From positions 14,573,039 through 14,637,038 of the forward strand of contig JAAONU010000014.1 in NCBI GenBank assembly GCA_012932295.1: a stretch of 64,000 bases of DNA, in the 5' to 3' direction. The notes under the pieces are model-generated. The model was given only the letters and a program-made list of their open reading frames with translations. It ran no database searches and was not told the DNA's origin. The DNA is from Cyclina sinensis. Taxonomy: Eukaryota; Mollusca; Bivalvia; Venerida; Veneridae. The number at the start of each line of letters is the position of its first letter. Position 1 is the stretch's first letter. Positions 45,554 to 58,088 of this stretch are shown here, in pieces. The translations under genes and the position numbers were made by a program.

Positions 45554-47467
45554 CTACTCTATGAATTTGTAAACATGAATACAATCATCGTTTTCACAGC
45601 CGACTATAAGTTCGTGCCTTCTGCTGTTCACAATGGCTGTTGTAGGAGCGGTTATTTTTGACACGACCAGTCGGTTTCTCCACACATTCTTTCCACTCAC
45701 TTGATGGACATTTCCGGAAGACTTTCCACTTACATAAATGTTGCCTTCTGAATCAGTTGTTACATCAGATGAGCCAGCTAAGACGTTTTTGTTACTTTTA
45801 TAATACCGTTTTTCACTTAATTCAGGAGTATTTGGGAATTTCAAAACGATTTCGAAACACCGGATTTTTTCATTTTGCGTTATATACAGTTTGTTTTCGT
45901 CTGCGTAATGTATACGATATGAATCTGTACTGAAGTGGTCCCATTCAAACACATCGGTCATTGAAATAGTTCTCTTGCCAACACCATCCCATAAATTTCT
46001 TATTTGAATTTCTACAAGCCGTGTACATCCATCGGAGCACAAGACAAATACTTCCCAGCCCCTATAGTGTGCAATACTTATTCCATAAAGGCTCCTCAAT
46101 TGAGTTCTTTCGTATGATACTGCATTGACAGCAATTGAATAAGTCTCGATATATTTCTTTTCCTTGAAAACGAGGGCAACCGACGTTTGTTGAAGGGTGC
46201 AGATATCAATTGGTGTTGCATTAAGTATGAACTCTCCTGTAAGAGAAAAGTTTGAATTATACACCTTTATTTTCCTGTTACTTCTGTCAATTATAGCGAT
46301 CTGGTTATTTGGCAGCGACGCAGATCCAACTACTGAACAAGTCTCCTTATCTGTTTCGGTTCTAACTGAATAAGAAGTGTCTTTGCTAACTTGCTGCTGC
46401 ATTAGGGACACTCCACGTTTTGAATTGTTTTGAAAGCCGCCTTTGTCTGCTCTTTCTAGCTCGTAGACATTTTGTTCACTTGTTACACAGGAGACTTCAT
46501 CACCAGGGACTTCATCACTCGTATTTTCTAACTGCTCTTTGTTTGATAACAATAATGCTTCGTTTGCATCTATACTTACAGTTTTAATTTCCCCTAGGCT
46601 GGCTATATGTTTCAGATTTTCGTTTTGTTCGACTTGAAGATGAACGTGTTTAAAGGAACTGCGCTCTTTGTATTCCTTCTCTACTGTTATCATTTTCTTT
46701 AACAATACAGCACAGACCACAGACGTTTCTGTTGTGTTTCCGTAACGAATGGTCGTATCAAGCAGATCATTTTCAATTTTTCGTTCTTCTTCCGCTTTAT
46801 TTAATTCGGTCAAATTTTGTTTTAAAGCTGTTAATTCTTTTGAAACTAGTTGTACTGTTTCTATCTCAGATTGTTCGCACAGCTTTTGCAATTGTTCTAT
46901 AATAGAATCAACGAAATTCTTCCTGTTCTTTGATATAGCTTTGAGTTCGTCTTGAAGACTTTTGATATTTTTCTCCTTGAAAGATTTAAGTGCATTTGTC
47001 TGCTGACGTAGTTCTTGACGTTTCTGTTGAAGTTTCAAAACGATACTATCATTTACATCTCGATCTTCTGTTGCACATATTTCTGAGATATTTTCACATT
47101 TTCTGTGCTCTGTGGCAAGACATGTAATGCAAATAAAACTATCGTGGTCTTCACATCTGTATGATACAACAACGTCATGTTTAGAACATGACGTAATTTT
47201 CTTCATCATCTTGAAAGCGTTAGAATTCACCGGAACCGCTTCTCCTTCAAGAACACAGTGGTTTCGCGTGACTTTGTTCTTTTTATGTTCTCTGGTACAA
47301 TCCCTACAAAGAAACTCTGCACAGACAGTACAGAAGGCATAAACTTCCTTCTCTGTGTTGTCGTACAAACACGGCTCACAAGAACGCTTTGTGCAGTGCT
47401 CTGTATCACGTCTGCATTCTTTTAACATCTGTAAGCTTAATTCTACAGGAATTGTCAATTCTGCCAT
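45554..47467 (-). CDS. B-box / coiled-coil / propeller TRIM-like protein B
   Basis: Intronless, 637 residues, same architecture as gene A: two B-boxes (CEPC, FCTVC, LCRDC, TREH; then SCSKH, YRCEDHD, CITC, TEHRKC), coiled coil about 140-235, propeller-like C-terminal part. No RING. It is six residues longer because of a small tandem repeat (DEVPGDEV) in the linker. Unlike A it lacks the extra Arg in B-box 2. The C-terminal end has private changes (VWRNR, TAIVNSRRHE) where A and C agree. Intact frame, so presumably functional. Confidence 0.9.
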   Translation of the reverse strand: MAELTIPVELSLQMLKECRRDTEHCTKRSCEPCLYDNTEKEVYAFCTVCAEFLCRDCTREHKKNKVTRNHCVLEGEAVPVNSNAFKMMKKITSCSKHDVVVSYRCEDHDSFICITCLATEHRKCENISEICATEDRDVNDSIVLKLQQKRQELRQQTNALKSFKEKNIKSLQDELKAISKNRKNFVDSIIEQLQKLCEQSEIETVQLVSKELTALKQNLTELNKAEEERKIENDLLDTTIRYGNTTETSVVCAVLLKKMITVEKEYKERSSFKHVHLQVEQNENLKHIASLGEIKTVSIDANEALLLSNKEQLENTSDEVPGDEVSCVTSEQNVYELERADKGGFQNNSKRGVSLMQQQVSKDTSYSVRTETDKETCSVVGSASLPNNQIAIIDRSNRKIKVYNSNFSLTGEFILNATPIDICTLQQTSVALVFKEKKYIETYSIAVNAVSYERTQLRSLYGISIAHYRGWEVFVLCSDGCTRLVEIQIRNLWDGVGKRTISMTDVFEWDHFSTDSYRIHYADENKLYITQNEKIRCFEIVLKFPNTPELSEKRYYKSNKNVLAGSSDVTTDSEGNIYVSGKSSGNVHQVSGKNVWRNRLVVSKITAPTTAIVNSRRHELIVGCENDDCIHVYKFIE

Positions 47468-47663
47468 CCTTTTACACTTTGTTGTTTAAATCTTTCAGGA
47501 ATGGTTGGATCTCATCTCTTTGATTAATTGTATCGGCACACTATTAAATTTTATTGATCTATATACTACCTTGTAAAACATTTTAAATTATATTTTGCAC
47601 AATATGTTAGCACTCTGTGCAAATATCTGTTTCAATGTAATCAATAGCCTTTTCAAATGACTC

Positions 47664-47690
47664 AAAAGATAAAATGCGAGCATGCGCATA
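47664..47690 (-). promoter_or_regulatory. Conserved upstream block of TRIM-like gene B
   Basis: GATAAAATGCGAGCATGCGCA, the counterpart of 35021-35046, about 200 bp upstream of the ATG. Confidence 0.4.
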
Positions 47691-48263
47691 TATTGACAAA
47701 AACACAATGGTATCAAGTTGGTGACACGGTGCTTTAAATGTAAATTACATAGATAACACATGAGATATAGGTTGAGATAGGAAACAGTAAAGCTATTGAA
47801 CCTTAGAGCTGCCTTAGATTCTAATTTGTGTGTGTGTGTGTGTTTTATAAAAGCATCAGATGGGTTTGTAAATATATCATGCCAACCGATATAAAATGAG
47901 TGTGAAATATGAAATACCACTTTATATAAACTGCTCAAATTAATTAAAGGAGCGCAAATATGTTATGGCTTAAATTGCCCGCCATACTAGATATTCGCTG
48001 CAAATTTCGTTTGTAGGTATCAATATCCTCGAGAAACCCGTGCACTTTACAATAAATTTACAAAGCATGGGTATTTTGTTTTTCGTTTTGTTGTGTAACC
48101 CCCGAATAAGATTTAGACTTTTGCATGTGTACAGTTCGTTCACGATAGCACATTTCACACTGCAGCAAGGGAGATAAATCGCGATTTTCGCTGGTATTTC
48201 TGGATTTGAAATGAATGTTTTAATGCATTTTTTTACTGTATCTGATCTTTTGACAACGGTCTA

Positions 48264-49037
48264 AGATATGCGACGTCATTTAGCAACTACTGATGGTGCT
48301 CGGGCGGTGCAGACGATGGATTTACGAAACGTGAAGTGGCCTCCGTTCTAGACGTTTCTCGTAGCGTTGTTGCCAAGTTGTGGAGTCATTATCAGGAGAC
48401 TGGACAATTCACAAGAAGACCCGGGCAAGGTCGTCACCGCATCACAAAACCTCGTCAGTACCGATATCTGAAAACGTTGGCCCTCAGAAATCGTCAGTGT
48501 ACTGCTACTGGAATTGAAATTGACTTCCGGCAAGCTACAGGGGTTCGTGTGTGTACTCAGACTGTCCGAAATCGTCATCATGAAGATGGTTTGGATGCCC
48601 GAAGACCTGCCAGAGGACCAATTCTGACCGAAGCTCACTGGAGAGCTCGCTTAGAGTTTGCCCAGGAACAAGTTACTTGGCTACTGCGCCACTGGCGATC
48701 CGTGCTCTTCACAGACGAGAGCCGCTACCATTGTTAGACCTGTGACAGGCGTGTGAGGGTTTTGCGTTGCCGAGGAGAGAGGTATGCGGAATGTAACATT
48801 ATTCCATATGACAGGTTTGGCGGTGGGTCAATCATGGTGTGGGCAGGGATATACATTGACGGGCGCACAGACCTTAATGTGATTCCAGGAGGTAGTCTGA
48901 CGGCGCTTAGATATCGGGACGAGATCCTAGGACCAATTGTTAGGCCATATGCTGGTTCAATAGGTGAAACTTTTCGTTCAGTGCAAGATAATGCTCTAGC
49001 ACACACTGCAAGAATCGTCCGGATGATGAAAGATTGA
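48264..49037 (+). pseudogene. Tc1/mariner-like transposase relic, unit 2
   Basis: More complete than its partner at 35.6-36.2 kb. The segment 48336-48737 is open through the second helix-turn-helix and linker (GRHRITKPRQYRYLKTLALR, DGLDARRPARGPIL) to LFTDESRYHC and a stop; after it 48753-49037 continues with GGGSIMVWAGIYIDGRTDL and VQDNALAHTARIVR (second Asp) and then ends. The C-terminal third with the last catalytic residue is missing, as in unit 1, so truncation predates the duplication. Confidence 0.87.
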
Positions 49038-50173
49038 AATTAAGATCAGCACTCTTTTCTCGAAAAAGACCGACATGCAAAACTCGTATTAAAATGATAA
49101 AAAAAGGTCGTGTATCGGTTTGATGCAATAAGCAAGTAAAAGAACTAGAAGTGTCTCAAAGGATGGGTGTTCTGTGAATCTTAGACTGGCCCCCGTTCCC
49201 TAGGAAACAGTTAACAAGAAGGTCAGCGCTTACCTGAGTACAACTGCTAAGAAAACAGGTGCCATGCAATGTTTTTATTACCAAACGAAAAAAGAAAAAA
49301 ACCTAACATTGGGCAATATTTGAACAGTATTGGTAGTGATCCACTAAACAATGATTCAATTTAAATTTCAGAAGCCTCAGCCTTATCTTTAAATATTCAT
49401 TATATATATATGTAAAACGTGACCCATTGACCAGGGACCAATTCTCACTCGAGTGACGTAATTTGAACAAATTTACAATACTACTAGATAATGTTACACA
49501 TCAAACCGCAGAACTCCCAACTTGGCAGTTTCTGACAAGAATATATATATTTTTTTTTAAAAACTTACCTACACATGTCCATGAAAACGATCTGGCTCCC
49601 AGGGACAAAGTTTGAACAGTCTGTGTAGAAGAAGAACAGATAATGCTTGAACTCGGGGACTTCTGGTTCCATACAAGAAGGATTTGAAAGTTGTTCCTCT
49701 ATATTCTTATGTACAGCATTTGACACCTTGGACTGGGTCAGTAGTAATCCAAAGGACAAATGCTAGATAACGCAACACATCAAATTTCAGACCTCTAGGC
49801 ATTGAATTTCTTGACGTGAAGAAAAGTCACTCGTCCTTGATTAAATAAGGATCGTATCAGTAGGGTCCCCTGATAATTAAGAGAAGTGCCTCATCTCAGA
49901 TTAAAAAGGTATGGGAATTGTAGTAGCAACTGAGATATGTTAAAGTTATCACCTGAAAAGTAAAAGCAGTAGCCCCTTTTAAGTGAAGGAGATAACTCGC
50001 CACGGCCTAAATCAGTACAACAAGAATAGAGTCCCTTGATTACCAATATGTAGTCACCGGTCAGTTTATATTTATTTATGTTTTCTTTCACTGTGTTCAG
50101 ACAAACATAAATTATTTAATATCTATATAACCAGATTCTACCAGATAGAATAACACAACACTATATAGGTCAC
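49038..50173. other. Non-coding spacer, unit 2
   Basis: Collinear with 36246-37289 up to 50018. 50019-50173 is private to this unit. No gene seen. Confidence 0.5.
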
Positions 50174-50313
50174 TTTATAATTTTATCGACAAGTAAAAGA
50201 ACGGGCAAAATAGGTTTGTTATAAAAATAATAAGAAACAACACTCAAGAACTTACATAGAATTAGTTTGCCGTGAAATTGTATAAATGCCTTAGTTTAAT
50301 GAAATACTTCTTT

Positions 50314-51280
50314 TTACTTCTTCTGATTCTCTAACATATAGATCTTTACAGTTATCAGACTTTCATCTAACATGTTTTTGAAAAGCCTATCTGGAACGCC
50401 ACTAGCAGCAGTGGTAGCACCCCCGATCTAAAGGAATGAAGGCCAAACTTTGTTTCAGATAAACCTATTTTTGTTTTAAATTTTGAAGTAAGATTTCTCT
50501 TGCTCTAGTACATGATAGATGCTCACCTTTTCTCAATATGTACTTATTTGATTTTTTAACAAAAAGAAAGTTTACGAAAAATAAATCATTCTTCTAACTC
50601 GCCAATATTTGCAAGCTGTAAATATTTCTCTAAATGCAGGACAGGACAAGTGAATTTCCTAGTTCTAGAAATAACTACAATATTTCCCTGCCGATATTTG
50701 TCCGTTTTACTGGAACGAAGAACAATCTTAACTTACTCGGAATCTAAGAAAATATCTTGACGTTTACTTGATACTACAAATGTACCTCATTAAACCTGAG
50801 AAACACTGCATAAGAAAGTAAACACATAGTAACAAATTTTAAATCTAAAAGACTGGAATCAGAACAAAAGCGAGAAACATTTTTTTAAATATCTTCTTGC
50901 GTCAAATCGTCCTCTTAAATAGCCGGTTTTCCTGTCTCTCTAAGTAAACCCTCTATAGTAAATTTTACAAAGGGAGATTTACATGGATCTGGAAGTCCCG
51001 GAATTTCATGAGCCCAGGAAATGCCATAAATTATACTATTTATCTTGGAACCCGAAGGTTCCGAATCTTTGAGTGGAGAAAGATTAAGACCCACGTGATA
51101 ATCACTAGCTGGCAAAGGTGTGAAGTTATACTTGTTGCAACATTTGCAAAAAGCTTTGAAACAAGAATTATACGTGTTGAAAGTATTTTCACATTTCGAC
51201 TTTTTAACAAGTGATTTCAATCTACGATGACAAAATTCTAATCTCTCTGGTACGTTTTTATTCTCTAAAGTCTTCCACAC
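50314..51280 (-). pseudogene. Tyrosine recombinase of the DIRS-like element, unit 2
   Basis: The N-terminal domain is open at 50915-51280 and longer than in unit 1, running back to VPERLEFCHRRLKSLVKKSK and on to SPFVKFTIEGLLRETGKPAI. The catalytic end retains HSFRSG and KIYMLENQKK, separated from the N-terminus by stops. Confidence 0.78.
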
Positions 51281-51426
51281 TCCAGATTCGATTTTTTTTT
51301 ATTTTAGCATCTGTCAAATGTATAAAATTGAAAAGAAACATAATTTAATCCAAAAACAAAATTTATAAATAGTTAACCGGAAGGAAAAGACCTCTAACAG
51401 AAACCATTTATAAATCCAACTTCAAT

Positions 51427-51700
51427 CCTCTCCTGTGCAGCACAGGACTTAGTCATACACCAGGTGCAGACGGCATACATACACATATACTAAGAACTTT
51501 AAAATACATTTTTCTCTCCTGTGCAGCACAGGACTAAATGTCATACACCAGGTGCAGACGGCATATATATACATATATTACATTTTTTCTCTCCTGCGCA
51601 GCACATGCAGGACTTCGTCTTACACCAGGTGTAGACGGCAAACATACATCAAATTTTCTCCCCTGCACAGCGCAGAACTTCGTCATACACCGACATACAT
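51427..51700. repeat. Palindrome-containing repeat array, unit 2
   Basis: Counterpart of 38947-39225; one copy has an extra 3-5 bp (CAGCACATGCAGGACT) that disrupts the palindrome. A (TA)n run follows at about 51773-51800. Confidence 0.85.
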
Positions 51701-52372
51701 ATACAACATATACATACATATATATCAACATCTTTAAAATGCATTTTGTTTTGTTTTGGCGCAGTACAGGACCTATATATATATATATATATATATATAC
51801 TCTTCCATGGAGCACATATATTAATCCTACGTATTCGAGAAAAAAAATGCTTGGGGCGTATGAAACATATATAAGAATAAAATTTGGACATAAAGATATA
51901 TACATACAAGAAAAATTGATTCTTACTCTAAAGCATAATTTAGAAGGCAAACCTGTGTACCTATGGAACAAAATATACACTAATTCTAAGAAATTATATT
52001 CTAATTGCGAGAACCTTGCCTTTAAATCTAATACTAGTGAAAACACCTCCTGTAATTTTATCACGTTTGAAAATGTCTTGGCCAGAATTGTATTCTAACA
52101 CTTCTATAACAAAGTCTTGTCGAACTGAAAAGTGAACAAGACATGTCAAAAAGCAGCAACTAGGCCATTTAAAAACAATAAGAGTCCCGTGTGCTTTACA
52201 TGCTAATAGATGAAATACAGTTTGGCTTACGAGGAAACCAATTATTACAACCTCCCCAATCCTGTGTGAAAGTGTCAACAGCCTCTGTCTCACAATCTTG
52301 AAACTTTGAAATAAAACGTTTCAATTTTCTATTGGAAAAAAAACTTGCGAATCTGTCAATATCATACGGCCC

Positions 52373-53640
52373 TCATTTCGAATCCATAAAACAAAAACAA
52401 TCTGAGGATACTTCCCAATCATCCGTATCTACAATTTTCCTGATGTCAGCAACATGATTTTTGTCCCTTGGAATCCACTGAATATCTAAATCAATATTTA
52501 GCTTTAAAGAGGTTTTAAATATTTCCAAAGCTTCATGATGCAGATCGGGTTTCATACTTCCTACCTTTATGATATGAACACAAAACCGCGAATCTGAAAA
52601 CCACTTTACGGTTTTATTTGCAAGAGAAGTGCTGAAAGCTTTTAAAGCGTGATTTACTGCTTTAATTTCTCTGAATGTAGAACTTTCCAAACTCTTTTAC
52701 AGACCAGTTATCATGAAAAATGTTGGACTGGATTTTTACTATATAGGCCCCATACCCTAATCTACCAGCATCTGAAAATACCAATGTCCTTACTTTAGAA
52801 TAAGAAGAAAGCTTTCTAACATTGAAGATTTTTAAATTTTGTTTCCAGAAAAGCAGTTCAGACAAACACATACTATCAGAACTAAGGGAATACAAGTTAT
52901 CTCAAGATATTCTGCTTACGATTTCCATATGCAGGAAACGCGTCATAGGCCGAATAACATTTCCTAGAACAGGTAACATTGAAACAATTTTCCCCGTGCA
53001 TACAGCTAATCTCCTAGCTGACACTAAAAGTAAATTGTTCATAACAGTCGCCAAGCAATCAAGGGAATCATCAATTCTGCGTGGAGATATAAAAGCCAGA
53101 AGTGCTCCAAAGCAGTCCAATCCACTCAAGTTCCTGTACGGGTAACCAGATAGATTTTTTATCATTTATAATAAACCCCGCCAGCAACAGACTATGTTTG
53201 ACACAGTTGCATCTTTTAAAGTAAGGGAGTAATCCTTATTTGTTCCCCATCCGTAATTCAGAATGATGACAATTTCAATCCCATTAAAACGCTAATATTT
53301 TACCATTTCCCTAAAGCGAAAATATAATTGGCGCAACTCAATCCGAAAGGTAAAACTGAATAACAGTAGTATTTTCCCTTGAAACTTAAATCCTAGAAAC
53401 GTTTTATGTGCTGGGAAAATATCAAGGTGATAATATCCCTTTGTAAGGTCAAAACGAAAAGAAAATGAATCTTTCTCAAAATATTCTACAGCAATTTTTC
53501 GGTCTTCAAATCTGATTTTTTGTTTCCAAATCAAACTGTTTACTTTACGTAATTCCAAAATGAGTCTCTTTTGACCCATTTTATTTACTGAAACACTCAA
53601 AGGATTCACTGATTGAGGAACGAAAGGTGTTTCTACAATG
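52373..53640 (-). pseudogene. RT and RNase H of the DIRS-like element, unit 2
   Basis: Reverse transcriptase blocks KRLILELRKVNSLI and FSFRFDLTKGYYHLDI are kept; the catalytic box now reads IILNYGWG, so both acidic residues of the usual xLDDG are changed (unit 1 has LNDG). RNase H retains LVFSDAGRLGYGAY, FREIKAVNHAL and WFSDSRFC in two frames. Confidence 0.8.
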
Positions 53641-53929
53641 TAATTACATTTTTACTATGGATTCTTCTGCAAAGTCGATATTGTCTACAGCCGACTTGTT
53701 ATTTTTGGAAACCGAAGGTTCCAGGGTACTGTAAAACGAAAACTTATAGCCAAATTTGGTAACATCTAAAATTTCAGGATTTGCGCCAATATACTCCCAA
53801 AATGCTAAATTGTTGCGCAGACGACCTTTGAAATTTTGACTGCTGTTTTCAAAAGAACTTATAGATTCTTTGTTATGATATTCAAAAAAGTTATCAAATT
53901 CGTCAGTAAGGAAAAAATACTCATCATTT

Positions 53930-54842
53930 ATGGCTGGGAGATCCTCTATTGATCTTGTCCAAGCTGAATGCAAAGTCTCGGTCTTTCGACTCTGCGTAGT
54001 TTGGCGTAGGCGGCAGACGACTGGTGGTGACGTAACAATCCTTTCTGAAGTGACCATTTCGTCCACATGCGAAACAGATGTCGTTGGAAGAGGTTTGTCT
54101 TGGTCAACGAGAAGTTCTCCCTCGAAAGGGCTGATCTCCTGGAAATGAAGAAGTAGACGCAACAGCTTGGTGTTGAACCCCAGAATTGAAGTATCCAGAT
54201 GTTAAGCGTTGCATAAAAAAAGAACTTTTGTCAGCAATAATACATTTAGAATTGTTAATTTTAGGCTTTTAATGGCACGTGACTCTGCCTGTTTGAGTTT
54301 TTTCTCATCCTCGCTATCGCTGCCGCAGACCGAAGGGGGTTCGTATTCATTTACTGTGTTCCGGCCCCAGGGGGAAGAGTCTGCAATTTTGATTAATACA
54401 TTTCTATGTTGGATCTTCTGAATAATAACCTTAAATGGTTCTTGGACGCTGGGACCTCCTTTGTGTGCCAATTTGTTTAGACCATCTACTATCTCCTGAT
54501 TAAATTCAAATTGAAATTTATGAGACCAAAATTTATACTGAGGTGTTTTAGGTTTCTCCTTTTCGCACTCAGACGAAAACTCTCTTTTTAATTCTGTTAT
54601 TTATCAAAATAGCTTTTAAATAAGCCAAAAGCTTCAAAAACTTCGCCTTCTGAATTCCCCGGGGGCTTACCTTGAGAGGCAACACCTGAGCCGCATCCTG
54701 AATTTGGAACGCCAATATCTGTACCATATCCGCGTAGAAAGTGCCTATCAGCAGAAATGTCTAAAGGAAACCATACATCCTCTTTTAAATGTAAACGTTG
54801 TTGAGAAGAATCCTCCGTATCAGTAATGAAATTAGTAGCCAT
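53930..54842 (-). pseudogene. Gag-like protein of the DIRS-like element, unit 2
   Basis: Starts MATNFITDTEDSSQQRLHL at 54842; after a premature stop continues with ELKREFSSECEKEKPK, LAHKGGPSVQEPFKVIIQKI and the CCHC knuckle CFACGRNGHFRKDC (about 54034-54077). Confidence 0.78.
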
Positions 54843-55513
54843 ATGCGATTAAGGCTAATATCATACAACAATCTACTACTCGGTAAAAATGTGTGTTGTA
54901 CGTAGTCCGTCAAGACCTCGAATGACCACTTGGTACCAGTATAACATGTACAAAATTGTACATGCTACTAAAGATAGATCCTAAAAACAGACGAAATTAA
55001 ATACATTTATTATACCGGCAATAAAGTTCTTAAAAGGTGTCTGTCTACGTTCTTTTATTCTTCTGGCATATTATTAAAAATCAGACTAGAACTAATCAAT
55101 AAACGACCTATGAAAAAAGTCCTAACGTATGATTGATATTTTTCTAGTTTCAAAATATTCTGTTCATGTCAAGTTTTCTCAAAAAATATCCCCCTGAGTA
55201 CTTCACATTTCAAAACCCAAGATTTAAAGCAGCTGTTGAAGTTTTCTGTTGGTGTTGTCCTCAATAGTAGGATACTACGTCATCGCGCACCTATTTTATG
55301 CTCTCTCGCGGATCAACAATCCGTCGCTTGAAAGGTAAAATGTTTTTTTTTTTCAATAAGAAATCTGTAGTTACAAAAAATCATGTTGTGAACTGAAGAT
55401 TGACTGGTGTGGTTTGTATTTACGTAAAGAATTTTTATAATGTAAAATTCTAGTTTAGGCCTGAAAACGGATGAAAGTTTTTTCAGCATGCATTCAGCAT
55501 TTCAGTCAATGAC

Positions 55514-56046
55514 ATGGGCATTAGTACAAGCAAGAATTGTAAGTTGATCTTGTATGCTGATGATAGTGCCATTGCTTGTTTGTTTTTCTCACAAGAACCC
55601 AAATGTTATTAGAAACGTTTAAGGAAAAGTGCACAAAAATAATGTGGTAGGTGATCCTGGTTGAAAGACGTCTTTTTATAATGAAACTCTAAGAAAACCC
55701 TATAAAACTCATTGATACAGAAAAGAAAATCTTAAAAGGTGTAGTACACAGTTTCAGTATAACAATTAAGACAGTAGTACAAATTTTATGTTTAAAATGT
55801 AATTTGTGTTTCATCTTCAACTTTTTGTTACATTGATATTGTAGACTGGAATCAGTTACCAGAGAAAAAACAAGTTTGTATATTTTTAAGTAAAGATACA
55901 ACTGAAGCTAACACAGAAATCTGTGGAAGATTGCAGTTTTATTTATTTTCAACTATAGTATAGTTTAGTGTATTTTATCTGAGGCTATGCTTCATAGTGA
56001 CAAGTTTGTTTGTGTATTATTTACAAGTCAAGTGCTGACATCTTAA
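55514..56046 (+). mobile_element. Non-LTR retrotransposon (LINE) fragment
   Basis: Present only in unit 2; the homologous point in unit 1 (near 42957) is uninterrupted. The + strand reads VNDMGISTSKNCKLILYADD then SAIACLF before a stop; YADD is the reverse transcriptase catalytic box of LINEs. Only a short piece of the RT plus non-coding sequence remains. Confidence 0.7.
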
Positions 56047-56334
56047 AATGTAACTATGTTTATATTAAAAATAATTTAAGAATTGAGGTAAGACAAAATA
56101 TCTAGCACATTGTTGGAAATCACCGAAAGGCTTTAACATGTCATCCTATGATTTTATTTATGCCAGGTGATAACATTTTAAGCAAAAAGTGCTTTGTATC
56201 TCTAATAATGTGACACTGTGCTATTGAGATATTTTGTTGTAAGATGTATGACACATATATTTACACGAATAAAACTTACTATCTACCGTATTTCGTACTT
56301 TTCTTTCCATCTATTATACAATAATACAAACACG

Positions 56335-56450
56335 GTGAGTTAGTGAACTCAGCTCTTTCGACATCAAAGTTAATATTGGGACAGGCCCGGCCAGGGATCG
56401 AATTGTATTCTTTTGATTCGTAGAGAGACGCATTAACCACGAGGGCACTA
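56335..56450 (-). repeat. tRNA-derived SINE-like sequence, unit 2
   Basis: Counterpart of 43190-43305, with substitutions in the anticodon-arm part (TCTACGAATCAAAAG on the minus strand). Confidence 0.5.
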
Positions 56451-57413
56451 AAGATGGGCTGATACATTCAGAACACCTCGGGCAACTTCAATAAGTCTTT
56501 ATACGAAGTTGTCGGAAAAGGCCGAGTTGATACGATTGGGGTTGATATGCAAAGAAACATTCACTCTTTAAATTATTAAATGAGATTTAAGATATCTTGT
56601 TCAACATACATTTCAGTATGTTTCCCTATATTCTATAAATCCCATTTCCAGGAAATATTCTCCATCTTTCGTCCAATCGTGTTACTGGAGGTTGTGGTGG
56701 ATGCAACGCTGGAATGCAGTGAAATCACACAAGTTTGCCGTTGGAATTAAATGACAGAGTAAGAAAATAACAAAATAATTCTTGGTGGGTTTAAAGACTT
56801 TTGAGGAGGATACAAAGCAAGGTAATCTCTGAAAACTTCTTAAGAATTGTATAGCCTTTATTTGCAAATTTTCATTTTTAAAAATGTTATTTCCTGGAAA
56901 AAAAATCAATAATTTACTTTCTGGATCAGTATATTCATGCAAAATTTTCATGTCAGACCTTTGCATTTCTTCGCATAAACACATGCCATCAACAAAAATT
57001 ACTTTCAAAAATACCCAAAGTTACTCATGAACAATTACAGTAATAATCAAAATTATTCTATTTATAAATACAATCACTGAATTCTTTTACAAATACTTGT
57101 AAAATAGCAGTTCATGAATAACATATGTTCTATATTAAAATTAAAAATAAAAAAAAATTAGTTGGTTTCTACCATACAACTTACCTTCTATAATCATGAG
57201 AGATGCATTTTATCTGCACTGATATTCTAGAAGAACATACTGAAACTGATTCAGAGATATCAGAGGCAGAAGTCTTTAAAACATATTCTGTCCTTACTTA
57301 ATTAAGACATTTAAAATTGATATCATGCAGTTTCAATCAATCAATTCTTAAAATAAATATGAGTAATACATTTTGATACTAGCTTCAAGAAATTATTGAA
57401 AACACAAAAAGTC

Positions 57414-58088
57414 CTTATTCAAAACATGTTTACACTTTCAAAAAAGTTTCTTTACGATAATGTCGAAGGTGTCATTAGGTTTTATTTTCTAAACTATATG
57501 TCGTATATATATGGCTTTGTTTGTCTTGTTTTAGCTCAATAACATTACTGGTTATATTAGAAAAAACACACCACCTATCTGATTATTCATGATTATATTT
57601 CAACCATTTAACACTAATTAAATCTTTTCTAGCTCTGTACTAGTAGAGCTACGTAGTCCGAAGTCTTAGTTATCTTTACATGGAGACTGATTTGTTCTAA
57701 ATCATGCAACTTGGTTCTTTCATATTGCTGGCCTGATTGTTCGTGGTTTTAGAAATAATCAATGTGGAACTTCACTCTTGTATTATCTAAACAATCACAG
57801 AGCATAGATGTGAAGGCAATAGAATCAAATTCGAACAAAAAACACAAATTAAGAACGATAGCGCTTTTAAAATACGATTTTGAATATTTTTCTGGATTCT
57901 AAATCCATATATAAGGTTAAATAGTGGAGAAATATTAGTCTTTTAAATACAATAATCCTGCAAGGTTTAAATAGCACTAGAATTTAGAAACCTTCCTCAT
58001 ATGTAATAAAATTACAGCCTATAAACCTTTTACTAATGACACTTTTAAAAATAAATGCCCCCCTTTTTTCTGTTTAAACCTATTTATT
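57414..58088. other. 3' flank of TRIM-like gene C, start of third unit
   Basis: Homologous to 44578-45180 (3' of gene B) and to the satellite unit and its right flank in unit 1. Non-coding. A decayed frame near 57650-57850 on the minus strand matches the 70-codon frame 44801-45013. Confidence 0.55.

Larger units (their letters stand above)
50174..55110 (-). mobile_element. DIRS-like tyrosine-recombinase retrotransposon relic, unit 2
   Basis: Duplicate of 37701-42550. Recognisable parts on the minus strand: recombinase C-terminus ending at 50314 (HSFRSG and the Tyr region kept), recombinase N-terminus 50915-51280, palindrome array 51427-51700, DIRS-group linker 51994-52293, RNase H 52373-52895, reverse transcriptase 52902-53640, gag 53930-54842. 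All carry stops or frameshifts. Confidence 0.8.
44578..57413. repeat. Segmental duplication, unit 2
   Basis: Second copy of the unit that starts in the 30-44 kb region. It carries a LINE fragment (55514-56046) absent from unit 1 and lacks the satellite, minisatellite and long microsatellite of unit 1. Confidence 0.85.

Noticed and set aside
51538..52098. 186-codon + strand frame in unit 2
   Set aside because: Crosses the palindromic repeat array and a TA run and is antisense to the DIRS-like element; the frame is broken in unit 1.
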